Part shown: in pieces, positions 24,122-33,748 of the stretch
Position numbering within the stretch: the stretch's first letter is position 1
Layout: each line of letters opens with the position of its first letter
NCBI RefSeq assembly: GCF_002631185.1
Contig: NZ_PDNU01000025.1
Location: 1 to 64,000, forward strand
Reading direction: 5' to 3'
DNA from: Teichococcus rhizosphaerae
GTDB lineage: Bacteria > Pseudomonadota > Alphaproteobacteria > Acetobacterales > Acetobacteraceae
Length of the DNA: 64,000 nt
Translations under genes and position numbers: made by a program
Notes under the pieces: model-generated
Databases searched by the model: none
Told to the model about the DNA's origin: nothing
Seen by the model: the letters and a program-made list of their open reading frames with translations, nothing else

Positions 24122-24820
24122 ATGACTGTGCTGACCGCCAGGGAGCTGATGACCGAGAACGTGGTGACGGTGCCGCCGGAGACGCCGGTGCCGGCCATGG
24201 CCCGCCTGCTGGCCGAGCGCGGCATCTCCGCCGTTCCGGTGCTGGGCGCCGATGGCATGCTGCAGGGCATCGTCACCGAGGCCGACCTGATCCGCCGCCT
24301 GACGGGGGGCGAGGGCAGGCCGATGGGGCTGCTTCGCCAGTTCTTCACCGACATGGACCGGCTGGCCGACCGCTACGCCGCCAGCCACGGCGCCACCGCG
24401 GCCGACGTGATGACGCGCGACGTCATCACCGTCTCCCCGGACCGGCCGGTGCCGGAGATCGCGGCACTGATGGAGGAGAGGAACATCCGCCGGGTGCTGG
24501 TGACGCGGGAGAAGCGCCTGCTCGGCATCGTCAGCCGCGCCGACCTGCTGCGCGCCCTGGTCGAGCCGGTGGCGGAGACGGGCGAGTATTCGGACGACCG
24601 GCTGCGCCGCGCCGTGCTGGCCGCGATGCGGCGCGAGCCCTGGGCGGACACCTTCTTCACCCTGGTGGACGTGAAGGACGGGATGGTGGAGCTGCACGGC
24701 TTCAGTAGCAGCCCCGCCGTGCTGCGCGGGCTCAAGGTGCTGGCCGCCCAGGTGCCCGGCGTGAAGGGGGTGGTGGACAACACCCAGCCCATGCCGGCCC
24801 AGCTCTTCGCCACCGCCTGA
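24122..24820 (+). CDS. CBS-domain pair protein with C-terminal BON domain
   Basis: 232 residues. Two CBS motifs cover about 7-60 (MTENVVTVPPETPV to GIVTEADLIRRL) and 95-145 (VMTRDVITVSPDRPV to GIVSRADLLRAL). A BON-like segment follows, with VDVKDGMVELHGF and the conserved Gly, ending VKGVVDNTQPM. CBS pairs sense adenine nucleotides; BON domains bind membranes or phospholipids. An AAAGGAG ribosome-binding site lies nine bases before the ATG. The perfect FNR-type site upstream suggests induction at low oxygen, as for stress-type CBS proteins in related bacteria. Confidence 0.9.
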   Translation: MTVLTARELMTENVVTVPPETPVPAMARLLAERGISAVPVLGADGMLQGIVTEADLIRRLTGGEGRPMGLLRQFFTDMDRLADRYAASHGATAADVMTRDVITVSPDRPVPEIAALMEERNIRRVLVTREKRLLGIVSRADLLRALVEPVAETGEYSDDRLRRAVLAAMRREPWADTFFTLVDVKDGMVELHGFSSSPAVLRGLKVLAAQVPGVKGVVDNTQPMPAQLFATA

Positions 24821-24907
24821 GGGGGGCGTGCCCGGGGTGGGGAGGGGGGAGCGCCCGCCGGCGTTTCCCTGCCCGCCCCAGATGGCCCGCCTCAGTTGGG
24901 CCTGCCT

Positions 24908-25186
24908 TCAGGCGACCAGGCGGATGTGGCGGCCTTCCATGGCCTCCACCCGCAGCACGCCGATGATCTGGCCGAGATTGCCGGCCACCAGGTGCAGCAT
25001 CTCCACCGGCATGGCGTCGAGCGCCACCTCGGTCCGCAGCAGCTGGCCCTCGCGCTGCGAGCGGACGCGGTCGGGCGTCAGGTCGCGCTTGGCGAAGGGC
25101 TCCAGCACGCGGGACAGGAGGCCGGGATAGGCCTCGGAGAGGACGGTGAAGCGGGCGGCCGTAAGGGCGCAGGGGAGGTCGGACAT
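24908..25186 (-). CDS. Small ACT-domain protein
   Basis: 92 residues. FTVLSEAYPGLLSRVLEPFA, KRDLTPDRVRS and a final strand around GVLRVEAMEGRHIRL follow the beta-alpha-beta-beta-alpha-beta order of an ACT domain such as that of small regulatory subunits of acetolactate synthase. No catalytic subunit is adjacent. It may be a stand-alone amino-acid-sensing protein. It is convergent with the CBS gene and lies 210 bases after the mechanosensitive channel gene on the same strand. Confidence 0.65.
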   Translation of the reverse strand: MSDLPCALTAARFTVLSEAYPGLLSRVLEPFAKRDLTPDRVRSQREGQLLRTEVALDAMPVEMLHLVAGNLGQIIGVLRVEAMEGRHIRLVA

Positions 25187-25337
25187 CGGGACGGCTTCCG
25201 GAACATTCGGTGGGGATGGTCGCGCGGGGTGATCCCGGCCGCTGCCCCCCGCAGGGCGCTCAGGCGGCCGGGCCGCTAATGACGATCCCGATGTTCCGGA
25301 TACGGCGCATGGCCGCAGGATAGGCCCGCCCCGCGCC

Positions 25338-25381
25338 GCGAGGCAAGCCCGTTCGCTCCGCGAGGCAAGCCCGTTCGCTCC
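25338..25381. repeat. Perfect 22-bp tandem duplication
   Basis: Two identical head-to-tail copies of GCGAGGCAAGCCCGTTCGCT plus CC (25338-25359 and 25360-25381), followed by GCGA, the beginning of a third. They end 15 bases before the stop codon of the MscS-type gene on the minus strand. This is one of several short tandem arrays in the window. Confidence 0.9.
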
Positions 25382-25396
25382 GCGACGCCGCTTCCC

Positions 25397-27781
25397 TCAG
25401 GGCTGCGGCACTGCCGCGGGCGGGAAGCCGGGCGGCGGCGGCGCCCCCTCGAAGGTCAGCTTCTGCCGGTGCGCCGGGATCTCGATGCCCAGCTCCTCGA
25501 AGCGCTGCTTGATGCGCCGGTTCATCTCGCGCATCACGTTCCAGCGCTGGATCGGCTCGGTCTTGATCCGCACCCGGATCACGGGGCCGTCGGGCGACAG
25601 GCGGTCCACGCCCAGCACCTCCATCTCGTCGCGGATGACGAGGCCCCACTTCGCCTCGCCACGCATCTCCTGGCAGAGCGCCTGGAGCAGCTCCACCACC
25701 CGGTCGGTGTTCTCGCGGTAGGCCACCTGCACGTCGAGCAGGGCGAAGGAGAAGTCCCGCGTCATGTTGGTCACGGCCGTGACGGTGCTGAACGGGATGA
25801 TGTGGACGCTGCCGTCGAGGTCGCGCAGCGTGATGGAGCGGATGGAGAGCTTCTCCACCACGCCGCCCTTGCCGCCGAGGTTCACCACGTCCCCCACCGC
25901 CATGGCGTCCTCGAACAAGAGGAAGATGCCGGTGATCACGTCCTGCACCAGCTTCTGCGAGCCGAAGCCCAGCGCCAGGCCGATGACGCCGGCGCCGGCC
26001 AGCAGCGGCGCCACGTTCACGCCCAGCTCGGTGAGCAGGTTGAAGGCCACGAACAGCAGGATGACCACGAACAGGGTGGTGCGCAGCATCGGCACCAGGG
26101 TGCGGACGCGGGCGCTGCGGGCGGCCTCGGCATCGCGCGAGAGGCGGTCGAGGTGGCGCTGGATGGCGGCGTTCACCGCCTCCCACACCACCACCGCCAC
26201 CACCGCGGTGAAGCCGACCGAGAGGGCGGAGCGCACCACCCGGCTGCCCAGCTCGCCGGGGGCGAACCAGGCGAAGGAGTCGATGCCCCACACCTCCAGC
26301 AGGGTGAGCAGCGTCAGCACCGTCAGGAAGCCCGAGATGCCCCCCTTCAGCAGCGGCACATAGCGGTTGGCGCGCATCTCCAGCGCCGGGTAGCGGCCGG
26401 CGAGGTCGGGGGCGATGCGGAAGCTGCCGGCCAGCGCCCGGCGCAGCAGCATGTCGAGCCCCTTGGCCAGCGCCAGCACCAGCAGGGTGAGCAGGCTGGC
26501 GCGCAGCAGGCGGGTGAAGCCGTCGCGGATCTCCAGCGCCCAGACGCCCCACAGCGCCAGCAGGTAGAGGATGGCGAGCACGTGCCACACCTCGGCCAGC
26601 CAGTTGCGGAAGCGGCGCAGCGCGGCGCGGGAGCGGTTCGGCACGTCGCCCGGCTTCAGCGCGGGCGCGCGCAGCACCTGCGCCACCGCCACCCGGTTCT
26701 GCAGCACGACGATGCCGAGGAAGACCGAGGCGATCAGCAGCACCAGCCGCAGGATGGCGTCATAGGCGCCCCAGGGCAGGCCGAACAGCAGCCCCGCCTC
26801 GGCGATGGCGCCGCCGGTGATCATCACCACCACGATGCGCCGCAGCCACACCGTCACATAGGCGGCCGTCAGGTCCGAGCAGGGCAGCAGCCGCAGATGG
26901 GATGAGGCGGGCGAGAACAGCATCCGGCTGAGCGCCATGATCAGGCGCGCGACGATGTAGGCGTTGTTGGCGGTGAGCAGCACGAGCTGGGTGGTGGGCA
27001 GCGGCTGCACCGCGCCGATCAGCCCGTAGGACACCACCGCGAAGGCCGCGATCGGCAGCAGGTCCAGCACCAGCCGGGCCAGCACCAGCGGCACCCGGCG
27101 CAGCCAGGTCCAGGCGCTGCCGGCCTCCGGCGCCATGGCGTCCAGCCGCTCGCGCGGGCGGTGCAGGCCGCGATGCGCCAGCCATTCCGCCAGGATGCCG
27201 AGGCCGAGCAGCAGCAGCAGCTTCCAGGAGGCGTCCGCCACCCGCGCCTGGGTCACCGGGTCGCGCGCCAGGGAGGAGAACCAGCCGAGCAGCCCCGGCA
27301 GGTCGGTGACCGCCTCCGCCGTGCTGACGATCTGGCTGGACAGCCATTCCAGCCGCTGCGAGGCGCCGATCAGCAGCTGCCCGCCCAGCGTGTTGGGGGC
27401 GAGGAGCTGCTCCACCCCCTGGCCCGGGTCCTGCGGCTGCGCCGGCACCGCCGGGGCGGGCTGTGCCGGTGCCGGTGCCAGTGCCGGTGCCTGGGCCTGG
27501 GCCTGCGGCTGTGCGGAGGCGGGGGCGGGGGCGGGGGCGGGCTGTGCCCGGCCCGCCGCCGCCTGCCGCTCGGCGGCGGCCAGCGCCTCCAGCGTGCGCA
27601 GCAGCTCGGCCCGCCGCGCCTCGTCGCGCAGCAGGTTCAGCAGGCGCGCCGCCTCGCCCGCCGGCATGGCGGCGGCCGGTGCGGGGGCGGGGGCGGGGGC
27701 TGGGGAGGGAGCGGCATTCTGCGCCAGGGCGGGCATGGCCCAGGCGCACAGCAACAGCAGCAGGACGTGCAGGGAGCGCAT
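25397..27781 (-). CDS. Large MscS-family mechanosensitive channel
   Basis: 794 residues. A signal peptide (MRSLHVLLLLLCAWAMPALA), an Ala/Pro-rich periplasmic stretch of about 100 residues with PAPAPA and QAQAQA runs, about ten membrane helices, and a C-terminal MscS domain. The pore helix and beta domain show GAGVIGLALGFGSQKLVQDV, FLLFEDAMAVGDVV and SIRSITLRDLDGSVHIIPF. It should release solutes on hypo-osmotic shock. The length resembles MscK/YbdG-like multi-helix members rather than the 286-residue MscS. ATG 27781 is preferred over an in-frame GTG at 27790. Confidence 0.93.
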   Translation of the reverse strand: MRSLHVLLLLLCAWAMPALAQNAAPSPAPAPAPAPAAAMPAGEAARLLNLLRDEARRAELLRTLEALAAAERQAAAGRAQPAPAPAPASAQPQAQAQAPALAPAPAQPAPAVPAQPQDPGQGVEQLLAPNTLGGQLLIGASQRLEWLSSQIVSTAEAVTDLPGLLGWFSSLARDPVTQARVADASWKLLLLLGLGILAEWLAHRGLHRPRERLDAMAPEAGSAWTWLRRVPLVLARLVLDLLPIAAFAVVSYGLIGAVQPLPTTQLVLLTANNAYIVARLIMALSRMLFSPASSHLRLLPCSDLTAAYVTVWLRRIVVVMITGGAIAEAGLLFGLPWGAYDAILRLVLLIASVFLGIVVLQNRVAVAQVLRAPALKPGDVPNRSRAALRRFRNWLAEVWHVLAILYLLALWGVWALEIRDGFTRLLRASLLTLLVLALAKGLDMLLRRALAGSFRIAPDLAGRYPALEMRANRYVPLLKGGISGFLTVLTLLTLLEVWGIDSFAWFAPGELGSRVVRSALSVGFTAVVAVVVWEAVNAAIQRHLDRLSRDAEAARSARVRTLVPMLRTTLFVVILLFVAFNLLTELGVNVAPLLAGAGVIGLALGFGSQKLVQDVITGIFLLFEDAMAVGDVVNLGGKGGVVEKLSIRSITLRDLDGSVHIIPFSTVTAVTNMTRDFSFALLDVQVAYRENTDRVVELLQALCQEMRGEAKWGLVIRDEMEVLGVDRLSPDGPVIRVRIKTEPIQRWNVMREMNRRIKQRFEELGIEIPAHRQKLTFEGAPPPPGFPPAAVPQP

Positions 27782-27844
27782 GGCGCCCACCCGAAGCCGA
27801 AGCTCCGCCGCCGGTCAAGCCTTGCTTTGGCTTTTCGCCACCCC

Positions 27845-29074
27845 ATGGACGCCGCCCGCCGCGCGGTCCAGGATGACGGCCGAATGTTTGCCGCTCCCAC
27901 CGTCTGGACCGTCATGGTCGCCCTGATCGGCGTGCATCTCGCCGGCATGGGCGCCTTCCTCACCCTGCCCGTGCTGGCGCCGCTGATCGCGCGGGAGCTG
28001 GCGCTGCCGCCGAGCCTGGTCGGGCTGCACACGGGGCTGGTCTATGCGGGCGCGCTGGTGTCCGGCCCCTTCACCGGGCTGCTGCTGCGCCGGCATGGCG
28101 GGGTGCGGGTCTGCCAGGGGGCGCTGGTGCTGATCGGCTGCGGCATCGCGCTGGCGGCGCTGGGCCATCCGCTGGCGCTGGCCGCCTCGGCGCTGCTGGC
28201 GGGGCTGGGGCACGGGCCGGTCACCCCCTCGGGCAGCCACCTGCTGGCCGGGCGGGCGCCGGCGCGGCAGCGCAGCCTCATCTTCAGCCTCAAGCAGTGC
28301 GGCGTGCCGGCGGGCTCCATGCTGACGGCGGCGCTGGCGCCGGCGGTGGGGGTGGCGTTCGGCTGGCGGGCCGGCGCGCTGACCATGGCGGCGCTGGCGC
28401 TGCTGGCCGCGCTGGCGCTGCAGCCGCTCCGCGCCGCGCTCGACGCCGACCGCGACCCCGCCGCCGCCGGCGGGCCCCGCGCCGCCTGGCGCGACGCCGT
28501 GGGCAGCCTCGGCCTGCTGCGGCAGGACCGGCGGCTGCGCGCGCTCACCTGCGCCGCCGCCGGCTTCGGCGTCTCGCAGTTCTGCTTCGCCGCCTTCTTC
28601 GTCGCCTGGCAGGTGGAGGCGCTGGGCACCCCGCTCACCGAGGCGGGGCTGCGCATGGCGCTGGCGCAGGGCGCCGGGGTGGCGGGGCGCGTCTTCTGGG
28701 GCCTGCTGGCCGACCGCATCGGGCCCGTGCCGGTTCTGGTGATGATCGGTGCCGGCGCGGTGCTGGGCTGCGTGGCGCTGGCCCTGGCCGGCCCCGAATG
28801 GCCGGGGGTGGCGGTGACGCTGGCGGGCATGGTGCTGGGCGCCACCGGCATCGGCTGGAACGGCGTGCTGCTGGGCGAGGTGGCGCGAATCGCCCCCGCC
28901 GGCCGGGTGGGCGGCGCCACCGCGGCGCTCGGGGTGGTGTTCGGGCTGGTGCAGGTGGTGATGCCGGTGGCCTTCACCGGGCTGGTGGCGGGCACGGGCT
29001 CCTATCTGGGCGGCTTCCTGCTTTGCGCCGCCTGCTCGCTCGCCGGCGCGCTGTGGGTGCGCGGCGGGCGCTGA
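27845..29074 (+). CDS. Major facilitator superfamily transporter
   Basis: 409 residues with 12 predicted membrane helices. The loop between helices 2 and 3 is GLLLRRHGGVRV, a degenerate MFS A-motif, and GLLADRIGPVPVL repeats the pattern in the second half. SLKQCGVPAGSMLTAALAP in helix 5 resembles the cyanate/nitrate-like MFS members. Substrate unknown. ATG 27884 is an alternative start. It is divergent from the MscS-type gene across only 63 bases. Confidence 0.87.
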   Translation: MDAARRAVQDDGRMFAAPTVWTVMVALIGVHLAGMGAFLTLPVLAPLIARELALPPSLVGLHTGLVYAGALVSGPFTGLLLRRHGGVRVCQGALVLIGCGIALAALGHPLALAASALLAGLGHGPVTPSGSHLLAGRAPARQRSLIFSLKQCGVPAGSMLTAALAPAVGVAFGWRAGALTMAALALLAALALQPLRAALDADRDPAAAGGPRAAWRDAVGSLGLLRQDRRLRALTCAAAGFGVSQFCFAAFFVAWQVEALGTPLTEAGLRMALAQGAGVAGRVFWGLLADRIGPVPVLVMIGAGAVLGCVALALAGPEWPGVAVTLAGMVLGATGIGWNGVLLGEVARIAPAGRVGGATAALGVVFGLVQVVMPVAFTGLVAGTGSYLGGFLLCAACSLAGALWVRGGR

Positions 29075-29171
29075 GGCGCGCGCCGCTTCCCGCCGCCCGC
29101 CGGAGCCATGGCGGGCGGAGTTCTGGCGGGCGCCGGCTTGCACGCTTCCGGAACGGCGCTATGTGCCGGGC

Positions 29172-29366
29172 ATGCAAACCGTCTTTTCCATCCTGCTCGG
29201 CCTCGCCATGCTCGCCACGCTGGGGGTGATGTTCGCCGGCATGTTCGGCCTCGCCCGGGGCGACGGGAACGGCGCCCGCTCCAACCGGTTGATGCGCTGG
29301 CGGGTCATCCTCCAGGGCGTCTCGCTGGCGCTGTTCGTGGCGCTGATGCTCGTGATGCGCGGCTGA
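29172..29366 (+). CDS. HIG1-domain (twin transmembrane) small protein
   Basis: 64 residues with two membrane helices (about 4-24 and 45-62) joined by a basic loop. The second half, NRLMRWRVILQGVSLALFV, matches the HIG1/hypoxia-induced family signature (MRWRV.LQG). In alphaproteobacteria this small inner-membrane protein often lies just upstream of etfBA, as here; homologues in other bacteria associate with respiratory complexes. ATG 29172 is used; a GTG at 29163 would add three residues. Confidence 0.8.
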   Translation: MQTVFSILLGLAMLATLGVMFAGMFGLARGDGNGARSNRLMRWRVILQGVSLALFVALMLVMRG

Positions 29367-29439
29367 GCGGGCGGCGGCACCCGCAAGCGGAGCCCGGCCT
29401 TTGGGGCGCCGGAGAGGGCCGGAGAGGGGAGGGGTCACC

Positions 29440-29468
29440 TTGCCTCGGCCGGCGCTGGCGCCTAGGGT
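29440..29468 (+). promoter_or_regulatory. Possible promoter of the etf-hbd operon
   Basis: TTGCCT (29440-29445) and TAGGGT (29463-29468) are separated by 17 bases, about 100 bases before etfB. The match to sigma-70 consensus is modest (4/6 and 3/6). Confidence 0.3.
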
Positions 29469-29505
29469 TCCTGCCGCAACTGCACAATGCCTCCCGGAAG
29501 GGGGG

Positions 29506-29526
29506 CGGGTGGCGTGGCGCCACCCG
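29506..29526 (+). promoter_or_regulatory. Hairpin in the etfB leader
   Basis: Perfect nine-base arms CGGGTGGCG and CGCCACCCG with a three-base loop end 41 bases before the etfB start. If transcription begins upstream at about 29475, this would fold in the leader; it could equally terminate reads from the HIG1 gene. Confidence 0.4.
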
Positions 29527-29567
29527 GCACTCAGGTTGAAACCCAGAAAGCAGGACACGGCCCGGCG

Positions 29568-30314
<747 letters not shown>

Positions 30315-30316
30315 TC

Positions 30317-31243
30317 ATGGCCGTCCTCGTTCTCGCCGACCGCAGCGGCACGACCGTCAGCCAGCCCACCCGCAGCGCCGTGGCCGCCGCCGCCCGGATC
30401 GACGCCGACGTGCATGTGCTCGTCCTCGGCGGCTCGGAGGCGGCGCAGGCCGCGGCCAGGCTGGCCGGCGTCACCAAGGTGATCCAGGCCGACGGCCCGG
30501 CCTATGAGCACGGCCTGGCCGAGCCCGCCGCCGCCCTGCTGGTGGCGCTCGCCCCGGGCTACAGCCACCTGCTGGCCCCCGGCAGCGCCATGGGCAAGAA
30601 CATCATGCCGCGCGTCGCCGCGCTGCTCGATGTGCAGATCATCACCGACATCGCCGCCGTGGAGGGGCCGGACACCTTCCGCCGCTTCATCTATGCCGGC
30701 AACGCGCTGGCCACGGTGAAGACGGCCGATGCGAAGAAGGTGCTGACCGTCCGCGCCGCCTCCTTCGACCCGGCGCCGGCCGAGGGCGGCGCCGCCGCCG
30801 TCGAGGCCGCTCCCGCCGCCGAGGACCCGGGCGTCTCCTCCTTTGTCGGCGCCGAGATCGCGCAGAGCGAGCGGCCGGAGCTGACCGCGGCCCGCGTCGT
30901 CATCTCCGGCGGCCGCGCCATGGGCTCGGCCGAGAACTTCCACCTGCTGGAAGGCATCGCCGACAAACTGGGCGCCGCCATCGGCGCTTCCCGCGCCGCG
31001 GTCGATGCCGGCTACGCGCCGAACGACTACCAGGTGGGCCAGACCGGCAAGATCGTCGCGCCGGAGCTGTACATCGCGGTGGGCATCTCGGGCGCCATCC
31101 AGCACCTGGCCGGCATGAAGGACAGCAAGGTCATCGTCGCCATCAACAAGGACGAGGAGGCGCCGATCTTCCAGGTGGCCGACTATGGCCTGGTGGGCGA
31201 CCTGTTCAAGCTGCTGCCCGAGCTCGAGCAGGAGCTGGGCTGA
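30317..31243 (+). CDS. etfA: Electron transfer flavoprotein alpha subunit
   Basis: 308 residues, normal length. The C-terminal FAD domain shows [59 protein letters not shown] and DYGLVGDLF, all family signatures. It binds the redox-active FAD of the ETF heterodimer. It lies immediately after etfB and four bases before hbdA. Confidence 0.97.
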   Translation: MAVLVLADRSGTTVSQPTRSAVAAAARIDADVHVLVLGGSEAAQAAARLAGVTKVIQADGPAYEHGLAEPAAALLVALAPGYSHLLAPGSAMGKNIMPRVAALLDVQIITDIAAVEGPDTFRRFIYAGNALATVKTADAKKVLTVRAASFDPAPAEGGAAAVEAAPAAEDPGVSSFVGAEIAQSERPELTAARVVISGGRAMGSAENFHLLEGIADKLGAAIGASRAAVDAGYAPNDYQVGQTGKIVAPELYIAVGISGAIQHLAGMKDSKVIVAINKDEEAPIFQVADYGLVGDLFKLLPELEQELG

Positions 31244-31247
31244 CTCC

Positions 31248-32132
31248 ATGGCCGCGACGGAGATCCGCTCGGTCGGCGTCATCGGCGCCGGGCAGATGGG
31301 CAATGGCATCGCCCATGTGGCGGCGCTGGCGGGGCTCTCCGTCGCGCTGGTGGACGTGAAGGCCGAGGCGCTGGACAAGGCCCTGGCCACGATCCGCAAA
31401 AACATGGACCGGCAGGTCCAGAAGGGCGCGCTCTCCGCCGGGGAGCGCGACGCCGCCCTGGCGCGCGTGTCCACCGGCACCGAGATGGCGCTGCTCGGCG
31501 AAAGCGACATCGTGATCGAGGCGGCGACGGAGCGGGAGGAGGTGAAGCTCTCCATCTTCCGCGCCGTCTGCCCGCTGCTGAGGCCGGGGGCGATCCTCGC
31601 CTCCAACACCTCCTCCATCCCCATCACCCGGCTGGCGGCGGCGACCGACCGGCCGGAGCGCTTCATCGGCATGCACTTCTTCAACCCGGTGCCGGTGATG
31701 AAGCTGGTGGAGGTGATCCGCGGCTTCGCCACCTCCGACGAGACCTTCGAGGCGGTCTCGGCGCTGGCGGGCAGGCTCGGCAAGACCACGGCGGTGTCGG
31801 AGGACTTCCCCGGCTTCCTGGTCAACCGCATCCTGGTGCCGATGCTGAACGAGGCGGCCACCGCCCTGCATGAGGGGGTGGGCGATGTCCGCTCCATCGA
31901 CGCGGCGATGAAGCTCGGCGCCAACCACCCGATGGGCCCGCTGGAGCTGGCCGACTTCATCGGGCTCGACACCTGCCTCGCCATCATGCGCGTGCTGCAT
32001 GAGGGCATGGGCGACGGCAAGTACCGGCCCTCGCCGCTGCTGGTGAAGTATGTCGAGGCCGGCTGGCTCGGCCGCAAGTCGGGCCGCGGCTTCTACGACT
32101 ACAGCCAGACCCCGCCGAAGCCCACGCGGTGA
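31248..32132 (+). CDS. 3-hydroxybutyryl-CoA dehydrogenase
   Basis: 294 residues. NAD-binding GVIGAGQMGNGIAHVAALAG, then NTSSIPITRLA, the catalytic His in GMHFFNPVPVMKLVEVI and DFPGFLVNRILVPMLNEA identify the short-chain 3-hydroxyacyl-CoA dehydrogenase family (Hbd/PaaH). It interconverts acetoacetyl-CoA and 3-hydroxybutyryl-CoA using NAD(P), in butyrate or poly-hydroxybutyrate metabolism. Operon partner of etfBA. Its stop overlaps the following gene as GTGA. Confidence 0.95.
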   Translation: MAATEIRSVGVIGAGQMGNGIAHVAALAGLSVALVDVKAEALDKALATIRKNMDRQVQKGALSAGERDAALARVSTGTEMALLGESDIVIEAATEREEVKLSIFRAVCPLLRPGAILASNTSSIPITRLAAATDRPERFIGMHFFNPVPVMKLVEVIRGFATSDETFEAVSALAGRLGKTTAVSEDFPGFLVNRILVPMLNEAATALHEGVGDVRSIDAAMKLGANHPMGPLELADFIGLDTCLAIMRVLHEGMGDGKYRPSPLLVKYVEAGWLGRKSGRGFYDYSQTPPKPTR

Positions 32133-33619
32133 GCGCCGCCGCCGCGCCAGCCCCTGGCGCGCGGCGGGAGCGGCTCGCCACCGGCTTCGCGGCCTTCGCC
32201 GCGGGCTGGAGCGTGATGGCGCTGGAGATGCTCGACGGCCGGCTGATGGCGCCGGCCTTCGGCCAGACCATCCACCAGTGGGGCGCCATCATCGGCACCG
32301 CCCTGACCTTCATGGCCGCGGGCTACGCGCTGGGCGGCCGGCTCGGCGCGCGGCCCGGCGGCGCGCGGGCGCTGCCGCTGCTGCTGGGCGCGGCCGCCCT
32401 CCTCGCATCCCTCACCCCCTGGATCGGGCGCGCCATCGCCACCACGGCCGAGGCCGCGCTGGGGCCGCTGGCCGGGGCGGTCGGCGCCTCCATGCTGCTG
32501 ATCGGGCCACCCGCCTTCCTGCTCGCCGCCGCCTCGCCGCTCTGCGTGGCGCGGCTGGCGCCGCTCTCGGGGGCCAGCCGCGCCTCGGGGTTGGTCTCGG
32601 CCTGCCAGGCGGCGGGCAGCATCGGCGGCACCTTCTTCGCGGCCTTTGTCGCCATCCCCTATCTGGGCCTGACCGGCGGCTACGCGCTGGCCGCGCTGGT
32701 GGCCGCCGCCGCGGCGCTGGCCACCGGGCTGCGCCCGCTGCACGCCCTGCTGGCGCTGGCCCCGCTGCTGCCGGGGGCGTGGGCCGAGCGGGAGCGCATG
32801 CGCCCCTTCGCCGCCTATGTGGAGACGCCCTACAACACGGTGATGGTCTGGCGGGACCGCCACGCCACCATGCTGATGCTGAACACCACCCGCGTGGCGC
32901 AATCCGTGCTGCGGCATGACGGGGGGGAGACCGGCTCCTACTGGGAGCTGCTGGCGGCGGTGCCGGCGCTGGCCCGCCCCGGGCTTGTGGAGGGCGGCAG
33001 CGCGCTGTTCCTGGGCGTGGCGGGCGGCGCGGCCATCACCGCCACGCAGAGGGCCTGGCCCGCCCTGCGCCCCTTCGGCGTCGAGATCGACCCGGGCGTG
33101 ACGGCGCTGGCCCGTGCGCATTTCGCCCTCGACATCCCCGTGGCGCATGACGACGCGCGGCGCTTCGTGGCGAAGGATGGCGGCCGGCACGCCGTGATCG
33201 TGGTGGACCTCTACGCCACCGGGCAGATACCGGCGCATGTGGCCACGGTGGAGTTCTTCCGCGCCCTGGCCTCGCGGCTGGCGCCGGGCGGGGTGGTGGC
33301 GATGAACGTGTTCGGCGCGGGCGACCCGGACAGCATCGCCGGCCCCCTGGCGGCCAGCCTGCGCGAGGCCTTTCCCGCCGTGCTGGCGGCGCGCTCGGCC
33401 AGCGGCAACACCCTGCTGCTGGCCTGGAACGAGCCCATGGACGTGGCCGCCGCCGAGGCCCGGCTGCGCGCCGCGCCGGAGGGCGCCCGCTCCGCCGCGC
33501 GGCGGCTCGCCCCCACGCTGGAGGATGGCGCCCGCCTCGCCGCCGGCCACGGGCCGCTCACCGACGAGCGCTCCGACATGGAGATCCGCGCCGCGCGCGC
33601 CCTGGCGCTGGGACGCTAG
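32129..33619 (+). CDS. Membrane-fused spermidine-synthase-like protein
   Basis: 496 residues. Six or seven membrane helices occupy about 20-215 (GYALGGRLGARPG is typical of the family's membrane half), followed by a soluble Rossmann methyltransferase-like domain: FLGVAGGAAITATQRAWP, GVEIDPGVTALARAHF and VIVVDLYATGQIPAHV carry the S-adenosyl group-binding and the gate Asp of spermidine synthases. The real reaction of these fused proteins is unknown. The GTG start overlaps the hbdA stop, so it is translationally coupled to a beta-oxidation operon, an unexpected pairing. Confidence 0.87.
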   Translation: MSAAAAPAPGARRERLATGFAAFAAGWSVMALEMLDGRLMAPAFGQTIHQWGAIIGTALTFMAAGYALGGRLGARPGGARALPLLLGAAALLASLTPWIGRAIATTAEAALGPLAGAVGASMLLIGPPAFLLAAASPLCVARLAPLSGASRASGLVSACQAAGSIGGTFFAAFVAIPYLGLTGGYALAALVAAAAALATGLRPLHALLALAPLLPGAWAERERMRPFAAYVETPYNTVMVWRDRHATMLMLNTTRVAQSVLRHDGGETGSYWELLAAVPALARPGLVEGGSALFLGVAGGAAITATQRAWPALRPFGVEIDPGVTALARAHFALDIPVAHDDARRFVAKDGGRHAVIVVDLYATGQIPAHVATVEFFRALASRLAPGGVVAMNVFGAGDPDSIAGPLAASLREAFPAVLAARSASGNTLLLAWNEPMDVAAAEARLRAAPEGARSAARRLAPTLEDGARLAAGHGPLTDERSDMEIRAARALALGR

Positions 33620-33684
33620 AGCCGTTTCCGTTCGCCTTGGCTCACGTCCACTGCTCCAGCCTTCTGTTTTTGCGAGCATCCTCA

Positions 33685-33712
33685 CCCGATCGGATGCCTG
33701 TATCTGATCGGG
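33685..33712. terminator. Hairpin between convergent genes
   Basis: Arms CCCGATCGGA and TCTGATCGGG (ten pairs, one G-T) with an eight-base loop, between the spermidine-synthase-like gene and radC, which converge. No strong T-run, so it may be a bidirectional Rho-assisted terminator. The surrounding 33620-33720 is less GC-rich than the coding sequence and looks like a dispersed intergenic element, which cannot be tested here. Confidence 0.45.
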
Positions 33713-33748
33713 ACCTGCTCCAGGAGCCCTTCGCTCGGGGCGCCGCCC

